Assembly (NCBI RefSeq): GCF_003177035.1
Contig: NZ_CP029488.1
Coordinates: forward strand, 3,223,501-3,287,500
Source of the DNA: Salinisphaera sp. LB1
GTDB lineage: Bacteria > Pseudomonadota > Gammaproteobacteria > Nevskiales > Salinisphaeraceae
Direction of reading: 5' to 3'
Length of the DNA stretch: 64,000 nt
Position numbers and translations under genes: made by a program. Each line of letters starts with the position of its first letter. Within the stretch, counting starts at the first letter, position 1. Positions 1-6,760 of the stretch are shown piece after piece. The notes beneath the pieces are model-generated. The model did not search any database, was not told where the DNA came from, and saw nothing but the letters and a program-made list of their open reading frames with translations.

Positions 1-543
1 GGCGGCCCCGACGCCAAGTGCAATGAGCGTCCACATGTTCGGACTGACATTGACGACGGATTTCCAGCCGCGCTGGAAGGCGAAGCCACCGCACCAGAGC
101 ACGACCGGTGTAGCCAGCGCGAACTGGATCCAGCCGAAGGCGGCCCCCAGGAAATCGCGAATGCCCAGGCCCGGCACCATCTCGCCCATGGCCAGCAGCA
201 GCACCGTGGCCGAGAGCGGCACGCTCAACCAGAAGCGTCGGCTCATGGCCTTGAACTCGCCGTCGTCTGTATCACTGGCAACGGTCATGGGTTCCAGGGT
301 CATCCCGCATTTGGGACAATCGCCGGGCGTGTCCTGGATAATCTCGGGGTGCATGGGGCAGGTGTACTGCGTGCGGCGTTTGGGTGGGGTCGTGGCCTCC
401 AACGTCATGCCACATTTGGGGCACTCACCGGGCTGGCCCTGCTTGACCTCCGGATGCATGGGACAGATGTAGAGCGCCGTTGGGCGAGATGGCGCCGGCT
501 GTCGCAGCGGATCGGATCGATTCCGGACTTGAAGGCTGGTCAT
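1..543 (-). CDS. copA: Copper-translocating P-type ATPase, N-terminal part (runs off the window)
   Basis: This is the first ~181 codons of a P1B-type ATPase that exports Cu(I) across the inner membrane; the catalytic domains lie beyond base 1. Read on the minus strand, the N-terminus carries two tandem HMBD-type metal-binding repeats (YICPMHPEV then CPKCGM at about residues 25-46, and YTCPMHPEI then CPKCGM at about 60-81) in place of the more usual CxxC HMA domains. The first hydrophobic helices follow from about residue 105. The start ATG (543-541) overlaps the TGA of the upstream NfeD-like gene as ATGA, so the two are translationally coupled. The family call is firm; copper rather than another soft metal is inferred from the HMBD repeats. 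Confidence 0.88.
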   Translation of the reverse strand, partial: MTSLQVRNRSDPLRQPAPSRPTALYICPMHPEVKQGQPGECPKCGMTLEATTPPKRRTQYTCPMHPEIIQDTPGDCPKCGMTLEPMTVASDTDDGEFKAMSRRFWLSVPLSATVLLLAMGEMVPGLGIRDFLGAAFGWIQFALATPVVLWCGGFAFQRGWKSVVNVSPNMWTLIALGVGAA

Positions 544-920
544 CCCATGTGTCCTCGGCATGCTATGGATGCAGGTTGATCAAGGCGATCGCGACTCACA
601 TGCACGACCAGGCCGTGACGTCCAATGACGATGATTTTGTCGCCATTGTGTAATGAATCGTCGTCCGAAGTGGCTTTCCACAGTTCGTCGTGGATTTGCA
701 CCATCAGGGACCCGCCGTCACATTGGGTGACCTGGCCATGACGGTTTAGGAGCGATTCCGGCCCGGCCATGACGGGCCGCTGCATGCCGCGAAGCATGAT
801 CCAATACAGCCACGCGGACACGGCCAATGCGGTCAGATAAAGCGGTATGGCCCAGACCAGCGGAAGTAGCCAGAACACCGGCAAGGCGAGCAATGGCAGA
901 AACAGGATGATGTGACACAT
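540..920 (-). CDS. NfeD-like membrane protein with C-terminal OB-fold
   Basis: 126-residue protein. Two hydrophobic helices fill the N-terminal third (about residues 4-24 and 28-45). A soluble domain follows that matches the NfeD C-terminal OB-fold pattern: GPESLLNRHGQV, a VQIHDELWKA strand, then GDKIIVIGRHGLVVHV. NfeD proteins usually accompany membrane proteases or stomatin-like proteins; here the partner is the copper ATPase, whose start overlaps this stop by 4 bases. The SHOCT gene lies 54 bp upstream on the same strand, so the three probably form one operon. The exact role is unknown. Confidence 0.7.
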   Translation of the reverse strand: MCHIILFLPLLALPVFWLLPLVWAIPLYLTALAVSAWLYWIMLRGMQRPVMAGPESLLNRHGQVTQCDGGSLMVQIHDELWKATSDDDSLHNGDKIIVIGRHGLVVHVSRDRLDQPASIACRGHMG

Positions 921-974
921 GGGTCATCACCGGCGGCGCTGGGGCGATATCAAAGCCATCGCGATGGGCGCGTT

Positions 975-1325
975 TCAATCGGACAAATGCTTTTTCTTGT
1001 CCTGGAATTCCTCCTCGCCTATTTCCCCGCGCGCGTAGCGCTCCTTGAGAATATCGAGCGCCTTGTCGGGCTTGGGGCCCGTGTCCGAGTGACTCTGATG
1101 ACTGGCCATTCCCGTCAGCCACCGGACACTGAATGCCACCAATATGATCACGGCGCCGAAGAAGACAAGCATCATCAGTCCACCGAAAAACATTCCGCTC
1201 CAGCCTCCATTCCACATCATGCCGTGGCCATAGTAGTAACCATCCCCAGTCTGAGCCCAGGCCGGTGTAACCACGCTCGTAGCAACCGCCAGCGCGGTCG
1301 CCTGCAGTTTCTTGATCCCGGTCAT
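975..1325 (-). CDS. SHOCT-domain membrane protein
   Basis: 116-residue protein starting at the ATG 1325-1323; a longer frame reaching 1769 only reads back through the IS element. A signal peptide ends near AWA-Q (residue 24-25), a Gly/Met/Trp-rich linker follows, then one membrane helix (about 47-69). The C-terminal SHOCT motif (DILKERYARGEIGEEEF, about residues 91-107) is a short helical oligomerisation motif found in many small membrane proteins, often near metal-resistance genes. It heads the operon containing the NfeD-like protein and copper ATPase. A FNR-like palindrome lies about 71 bp upstream. Specific function unknown. Confidence 0.75.
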   Translation of the reverse strand: MTGIKKLQATALAVATSVVTPAWAQTGDGYYYGHGMMWNGGWSGMFFGGLMMLVFFGAVIILVAFSVRWLTGMASHQSHSDTGPKPDKALDILKERYARGEIGEEEFQDKKKHLSD

Positions 1326-1389
1326 GGTTCCGCCCCAAAAGCTTCCTGGTTGATATGAATTGATTAAACCATGGCCACGAGGGGCGATC

Positions 1390-1403
1390 TTGATCTGAGT
1401 CAA
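1390..1403. promoter_or_regulatory. FNR/Anr-like box upstream of the SHOCT-nfeD-copA operon
   Basis: TTGATCTGAGTCAA matches the FNR/Anr consensus TTGAT-N4-ATCAA at 9 of 10 defined positions. Its centre is about 71 bp from the SHOCT start codon, a reasonable place for an activator site. No promoter start has been mapped. Confidence 0.6.
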
Positions 1404-1473
1404 GCGAGGATAGCGGCCATCGGTGTGTCGATCTGCCGTGGCGTGGGGCACGTCGTCGTGCCTTCGGGACACT

Positions 1474-2431
1474 TCAATAGGGGCGAAACTCAGCCAGCCC
1501 GAGCCGGTTTTCAGCCCAAGCTGCGGTGGTGGCTGCGGCGCGGATGAGCCGGGGCAGGATAGAACGCAAGTCATAGCGGCGGTTGAACCGGTACTGGAAG
1601 TCGGCCAGATAGCGCGATGCGTACTTGGCAAACTTGAAGGCGTGGTAGGTGTCGGTAATCGCATTCTTGAGGTTGCCCCGCATGATGTTGACCCATCGAA
1701 ACTCGGGATGGCTGGCCGAGGCGCGGCCTGAGCCGGTGACGATCGCCAGATGACTCGCGACTTCCGCACGCAGCGCCCGAAACGCCGGCAGCCCGTCCGA
1801 TACGACCTGGGTGTCTGCCGTCAGCGCATCGTTGGCCCAGTCAGCCACCGCCTCGGATGTGAAGGGCATACAACAGATTACGACTTGATGCGGCTTGCCC
1901 TCGTCCACGGTCGAGACCGCCATGACGAACGGAATCTTGTTCGGCGATCCCCAGCCGTGTTGGCCGGGCTCAGCGGCTCGCTCGCCGCCCAGGTAGGCGT
2001 CATCGATCTCGACCCGACAACTGGCGCCTGGATTCACGCTCGACCATCACCTGCATCAGTTTCTGCTTGATCTGCCAGGCCGATCGGTAACTCACCCCGA
2101 GCTGGCGTCGCAACTCGAGTGCCGACACGTTGTTCTTGGCTTGGGTCATCCGATGCATGGCCAGAAACCAGGTCGTCAAGGGGAGTTTGGTCGAGGCGAA
2201 GATCGTACCGGACGTCACCGTCGTCTGATGTCGACACCGCTGGCACTGCCAGTGCGTGCGACCGGCGCGCTCGAACGTCGTATGCCGCCGGCCACGACAC
2301 GCCGGGCAAGCAAAGCCACTCGGCCAACGGTCGGCGGCTACGGCCTGCTCGCATTGCGCTTCGGTGCCATACCGTTGCATGAACCCGGGCATCGATAACC
2401 CCGGCTGCATCTGGACGCGATTCGTCGCCAT
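1474..2431 (-). pseudogene. IS1595-family transposase, interrupted by a frameshift
   Basis: Two minus-strand frames together make one IS1595/ISXO2-type transposase. Frame one (2431-2000) has the N-terminal zinc ribbon (CPACRGRRH then CQRC) and the helical domain ending LSGRDR-stop. Frame two (read up to 1474) resumes at RVEIDDAYLGGERA, the conserved first catalytic Asp region, and continues through VVSDGLPAF and FRWVNIMRGNLKNA to the conserved NRRYDLRSILPRL tail, giving the DDN-type core. The shift falls near 2015-2025, where the family normally reads straight from the linker into VEID. IS1595 is not known for programmed frameshifting, so I read it as an inactivating indel. The stop codon extends to or just past the left inverted repeat. 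Confidence 0.85.
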
Positions 2432-2513
2432 GACTTCTCTCCTCGGTTGTCATGGTCTTGATTATCCGGAGACGCTGGGTGATTTCCTGACCCAGCTGAG
2501 TTTCGCGCCTAAT
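1476..2513 (-). mobile_element. IS1595-family insertion sequence, about 1.04 kb, transposase frameshifted
   Basis: The element is bounded by imperfect inverted repeats: inward from the left end AATAGGGGCGAAACTCAG (1476-1493), and inward from the right end ATTAGGCGCGAAACTCAG (2513-2496), differing at only two positions. I could not find a convincing target-site duplication. The length fits the IS1595 family. The transposase inside is split by a frameshift, so the copy is probably not autonomous. Confidence 0.65.
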
Positions 2514-2774
2514 CAAGTACTTGCATACAGCTGCGTTGCGCGCCTTATTGTGAACGTTAACCGGCCGCTTCACGTGTAGAGCGGACTGAGTATGACCGAA
2601 GCGCGATCGGCCGCAGAGCGTCGAGGACTGAATCCATCAGGGCTGACTGATGAGATGACAAGCTCTGGACTGCTGGTTCGGGTGTTCAACTTGGCTATAT
2701 TGTTCTGCCAAGTCTGCGGCAGAAAATTGGTCTGGGACAGTCCGCGATAGCTGCAAGATTCACGCGCGGATTGA

Positions 2775-4148
2775 TCAGCCGTGATGGAATTGCCCGCCAG
2801 AGCGCCGGGGAGATTCCGGAGGCGAGGTCTCGAGTTCGTGGACGGCTTTACAGAGATCGTCGAGCAACAGATCGGCCATGTCGCGTGAGAATCCCTCGCG
2901 TACCACGATGCGGAGTACAGCGACGGATTCGGCCTCGGGCGGCATGGTGTAGGCCGGTACCTGCCAGCCGCGCACGCGCAGCCGCTCAGAAACGTCGTAT
3001 ACCGAATACCTCGAAGTTTCCTTGAGCCTGAACGCGAATACGGGAATGGTGTCGCCCCGGCTCAGCAGCTCGAAATGACCGAGTTTTTCGATGCGTCCGG
3101 CCAGTCCGGTGGCCGTTTCCTGCAGCGTATGCATGATGCGGGTGTAGCCCGCGTGGCCCAGGCGCAGGAAATTGTAATACTGTCCGATAACCTGATTGCC
3201 TGGGCGCGAGAAGTTCAGCGTGAAGGTGGGCATGTCCCCGCCCAGGTAATTCACGTGGAAGACCAAGTCGTCCGGCAGATGCTCCTTGTCACGCCACAGT
3301 ACCCAGCCGACACCCGGGTAGACCAGCCCGTACTTGTGGCCCGAGGTGTTGATTGAGACCACGTTGGGCAGACGGAAGTCCCAGCGCAGTTCGGGGTGGA
3401 TGAACGGGGCGACGAAGCCGCCGCTGGCCGCGTCGATATGCAGCGGCACGGCCAGGCCGTGAGCCGCGTTATAGGCCAGGACGGTATCGTGGATGGCCTG
3501 GATGGGATCGAACTCGCCGGTGAAGGTGGTGCCCAGTATGGCTACCACCCCGATAGTGTTTTCATCGACGCGGCTGGTCACTTCCTCCGGGGTGATCACG
3601 TAGCGGCCCTCGCGCATGGGGATATAGCGCGGCTCCACCTCCCAGTAGCGGCAGAACTTCTCCCACACGACCTGCACATTGCTGCCCAGAATCAGGTTGG
3701 GCCGGTCGGCTGGCTGGCCCGCGGCCTCCCGCCGGGCTCGCCAGCGCCACTTCAGCGCCATGCCGGCCAGCATCACCGCCTCGCTGGAGCCGATGGCGGA
3801 GACACCTACGGGGTCGGCATCCTTGGGTGCATTGAACAGCCGCGCGATCATGTTTACGCAGCGTGTCTCGATCTCGGCGGTCTGCGGATACTCGTCCCGG
3901 TCGATCATGTTCTTGTCGAAGGTCTCGGCCATCAGCCGCTCGGCCTCGGGCTCCATCCAAGTGGTTACGAAGGAGGCCAGGTTCAGCCGGGCGTTGCCGT
4001 CGAGCATGAGCTCATCGTGGATGAGCTGGTAGGCCGTGCGCGGGGGCATCTCGGACTGGGGGAGGGCGTATTTAGGCACCGGGCGCGACATGACTCGCGA
4101 GCCGTAGGTGGGCGCAAGCTCGGCGTCGGGTTTCAACTTTTTGACCAT
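2775..4148 (-). CDS. gadB: Glutamate decarboxylase
   Basis: PLP-dependent group II decarboxylase converting glutamate to GABA and CO2 while consuming a cytoplasmic proton. The 457-residue length is close to E. coli GadB (466). Start chosen at ATG 4148 (MVKKLKPD), preceded by GGAG; the open frame continues to 4349 but upstream residues are not GadB-like. Diagnostic blocks are MPPRTAYQLIHDELMLDG near the N-terminus, SSEAVMLAGMALKWRWR, HIDAASGGFVAPF, and the Schiff-base lysine in SINTSGHKYG (Lys272). The gene lies 8 bp downstream of a broken GadC-like antiporter, so the usual glutamate/GABA exchange partner is missing here. Confidence 0.95.
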   Translation of the reverse strand: MVKKLKPDAELAPTYGSRVMSRPVPKYALPQSEMPPRTAYQLIHDELMLDGNARLNLASFVTTWMEPEAERLMAETFDKNMIDRDEYPQTAEIETRCVNMIARLFNAPKDADPVGVSAIGSSEAVMLAGMALKWRWRARREAAGQPADRPNLILGSNVQVVWEKFCRYWEVEPRYIPMREGRYVITPEEVTSRVDENTIGVVAILGTTFTGEFDPIQAIHDTVLAYNAAHGLAVPLHIDAASGGFVAPFIHPELRWDFRLPNVVSINTSGHKYGLVYPGVGWVLWRDKEHLPDDLVFHVNYLGGDMPTFTLNFSRPGNQVIGQYYNFLRLGHAGYTRIMHTLQETATGLAGRIEKLGHFELLSRGDTIPVFAFRLKETSRYSVYDVSERLRVRGWQVPAYTMPPEAESVAVLRIVVREGFSRDMADLLLDDLCKAVHELETSPPESPRRSGGQFHHG

Positions 4149-4156
4149 GTTTTCCG

Positions 4157-5049
4157 TCACTCCGCTCCGGTATGGCTGCTGCAGGCAGGGCGGCGCCAGC
4201 GGTAAAGCAGCAGCAGAATCCGCATAACCGCCAATGCGGCGAGCATGCCCGAGGCATAGAAGGCCGTCGCGAACCCGTTGCCCGGCGGCAGCAGGCCGAT
4301 GACAAGCCAGACTGTCGTGGTGGCGAAACCCGTGCCCGCAACGCACCACAGACCCCAGGTCCGTCCGCCAGGTACGCGATACGGTCGTGGCGTGTCCGGC
4401 TCACTGTAGCGTAGCCGGATCGCGGCGGCTAACAGCAGAAGATACATTCCGCAGTAGATCACCACGGCCATGGAGGTGCGTATCAGAAAAGCGGTATCCA
4501 CGGACGGCACGACGCGAAACACGAGGGCTACCGCGCTCATGGCAAGCGTCTGCAGCATCGGCAGATTGCTCGGTACGCCGCGACGGTTTACCGACTGCAG
4601 ACAAGGGGCAGGTTGCCGTCGCAGCCGGCCGCCCACGACCCCTTGACGGGGCCGACCACCCAGGTATTGACCTGCCCGGCGGCGCCCAGCGCCACCAATA
4701 CAGCGGCTGCCGGAACAAGCACTGCCAGTTGCCAAGTAGCAAGCAGTGCCTGCAATGCCTGTAAGCTGCCCGAGACCATGTCCAGGCGGCTCGCGGGCAC
4801 CACCACGGCCACGGCGAGTCCGCCCAGCAGCGTCAACACAAAGCCGATCACGGTGGCGGCGAAGAAGGCGATCGAATCATCCGGGCGCACGTTGCGGATC
4901 TCGCGCGCATGGCTGGCGGATACCTCGATGCCGACCACGCCGAATAGGAAGCTCAGAAACAGCACCAGGCTCTCCCGCGGGTGGGACAGGGGCAACCAGC
5001 CGGAGGGCGCGGTCGAGAGGGCCCGGTGAACGGGTTTGCCTCGCGCCAC
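4157..5049 (-). pseudogene. gadC: GadC-like glutamate/GABA antiporter remnant
   Basis: Two overlapping minus-strand frames encode the second half of an APC-superfamily antiporter. The first (5049-4588) includes LFLSFLFGVVGIEVSASHA and GQVNTWVVGPVKG, the latter typical of GadC-type carriers. Reading must change frame near 4590-4620 to continue as CLQSVNRRGVPSN and the last membrane helices down to the stop at 4157. The N-terminal five or six membrane helices are absent; upstream of 5049 the sequence goes straight toward the PNPOx-like gene. At least one frameshift plus a 5' deletion therefore disable the gene. Its position directly before gadB is the normal gadC-gadB pairing. Confidence 0.8.
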
Positions 5050-5118
5050 CTGGACGATGGTACGTGATGTTATTAATCCGGCAACAAAGCCGCGTTAAGT
5101 GCTTACCGGTGAGCCGGG

Positions 5119-5580
5119 TTAACCCATCAAATCACTGGCGTCGCGGTCTTTCCAGACATGCGTGGGCAGCACCCAGCCCGTTTGCGGCGGAATACGTCGG
5201 CCTGTAAGCGCGTCGATCGACAACGCCACAATATAACCACGATCACCGCCCGGCCACGGATCCGGTAGATCCGTCGGTTCGTAGCGGTCAGCCAGCGCCA
5301 GGCGCCCACGTACGAGAACACTCCAGCCAGAATGCCGGTTGGGGTCGGTCCCGTCGATCTGGAAGCTTGCCGGCAGGGCGCGGCTGGCAGCAGTCTGTTT
5401 GGTTCCTTCGCCGGTATGGAACCAGATGGCATCGTTATGCAGTGTGTAATTCACGGGCAGTACGTCCGGACTCGGATCGTTGTTGACTGCGATGCGTCCG
5501 AAATGATGCGAGGCAAGTAACTGACGACAAGTCGCCTCGTCCAATTCCGTTATTCGCCCGGTCTGTTCGGTTGGTTCCAT
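5119..5580 (-). CDS. Pyridoxamine 5'-phosphate oxidase-like flavoprotein
   Basis: 153-residue single-domain protein of the split-barrel PNPOx-like family (COG3467 type), which bind FMN or F420-like cofactors. The family pattern is seen as LDEATCRQLLASHHFGRIAV near the N-terminus, followed by the DVLPVNYTLHNDAIWFHTGEGTK strands and the GWSVLVRGRLAL strand. Proteins of this type recur in DosR-type and low-oxygen stress loci. It is probably transcribed alone; the gadC remnant lies downstream on the same strand. Substrate unknown. Confidence 0.8.
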   Translation of the reverse strand: MEPTEQTGRITELDEATCRQLLASHHFGRIAVNNDPSPDVLPVNYTLHNDAIWFHTGEGTKQTAASRALPASFQIDGTDPNRHSGWSVLVRGRLALADRYEPTDLPDPWPGGDRGYIVALSIDALTGRRIPPQTGWVLPTHVWKDRDASDLMG

Positions 5581-6081
5581 GTCATTTCGGTCCTTTTTGC
5601 TAAACCTTGAACGATGATTGCGGGTAAAAGCGAGTTATTCAATACGCCCTCCATTGACGATGCCCGGCGATCGTACTTGTGTTATTCGACACGGTGCGTG
5701 TATCGGCACAGCATCAGCTGCAACTTTGACATGCCCGGTGGCTCGGCTATTGGAGTGTCTCCCGTGAGACCCGAACCACGCCACCCACGGTAATTTTTCG
5801 ATACCCATGCTGATGGGCCAGACCCTTGTCCGGCTTCGGCCTTCGCGCATCCCGGCTGACGCCAGCGAGCAGCGCGATTGCTTGGCACCGCCCGCGCCAG
5901 GGTGCCAGAGCACTCCCGCCTCGACTGCTGGCAGACAACGATAATCAGTGGTTTGCGCTGTTGTCCTGTAAAAAGAAATCACAGTTCACCAAAGAGCTAT
6001 AGGCAACTCTGGTATACGCGGGGACTTGGTCTAGCGGCGCTCCAGTGATCGCTGACTCGCGCGTCTGCTCAATGCCGTCTA

Positions 6082-6248
6082 CGACAGTAGGCGCCAATAA
6101 AGGCATCGAAGGCGGTGTCGGCATCGGCGCGGGTCCCGGCCATCCAGATCGCCTGCTGCGCCGACTTGGCCTTGGGCTGGGTTTTCTTCGGCGATTTGTT
6201 GTTCAGGACGTTCGCGGTCTCGTCGACCCAGCAGCACTGATGGCGGTG
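6082..6248 (-). pseudogene. IS256-family transposase fragment
   Basis: Read on the minus strand this stretch gives HRHQCCWVDETANVLNN, then QPKAKSAQQAIWMA and TRADADTAFDAFIGAY. These correspond to the internal block of IS256/Mutator transposases that normally reads as a QRCWVHKTANVLN segment followed by QPKAKAALHEIWMA. Neither the N-terminal half nor the catalytic Glu region is present, and I see no terminal repeats. It is a relic of about 55 codons. Confidence 0.75.
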
Positions 6249-6438
6249 GTCGGAGACACCTGGGCGTTGACTTTCCGGAAACCGAGGGGCCCCGTTGCCG
6301 ACTATTTCAACCCCGCCTGTATATCACTTTCGAGCGTAGCTTTAACAAATCCGGCGAGGGGATACCGAGTGGCCTGTGACCTTTTCCGGCCCAGACCGAA
6401 TTACACGAGCGATGCTGCACTAACCGGCTGTGGCTGGG

Positions 6439-6452
6439 TTGACGTGTATCAA
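6439..6452. promoter_or_regulatory. FNR/Anr-like box upstream of glgP
   Basis: TTGACGTGTATCAA matches TTGAT-N4-ATCAA at 9 of 10 positions. It lies about 310 bp upstream of the glgP start in otherwise non-coding DNA, so control of glgP would need a long leader. Target assignment is tentative. Confidence 0.5.
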
Positions 6453-6760
6453 GTGTGCGTCGCCGCCGTGCTGAAATGATTGGCTGACAGGCTACGGCTT
6501 GTCGCCGCCGCGAGCGTGCGGCGTTGCGGTCGCCCGCGGTTTGCCGGGCACGATTTCTTCGGGAGGATGGCTCCGGCGGAACCTCACCACGTCGGGTGGC
6601 ACGGGGCGATCCCGGCGCTGGAGGGGATGTCGGGCGCGGATGAACACATTTATCTTGCAAAAAGGGGATGTGTTGTCTCGCGCAGGCTATATATTGAGTG
6701 TCTGTTTCGATTATCGGATGGCCCATTGGCGGTCACTCCGGAGTGCGCAAGGGTAACGGC

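Larger units (their letters stand above)
5581..6760. other. Long mostly non-coding stretch between PNPOx-like gene and glgP
   Basis: About 1.2 kb without an intact gene. It holds an IS256 transposase relic (about 6082-6248) and a FNR-like box (6439-6452). The remaining short open frames on either strand show no family motif I recognise. It looks like an old insertion scar upstream of the glycogen locus. Confidence 0.6.

Noticed and set aside
2000..2037. Programmed frameshift in the IS1595 transposase
   Set aside because: I see no slippery heptamer in the overlap and the family uses a single frame; an indel is simpler.
5635..5982. 115-residue minus-strand open frame between PNPOx-like gene and the IS256 relic
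   Set aside because: No ribosome site, no family motif, three overlapping frames of similar quality; treated as non-coding.
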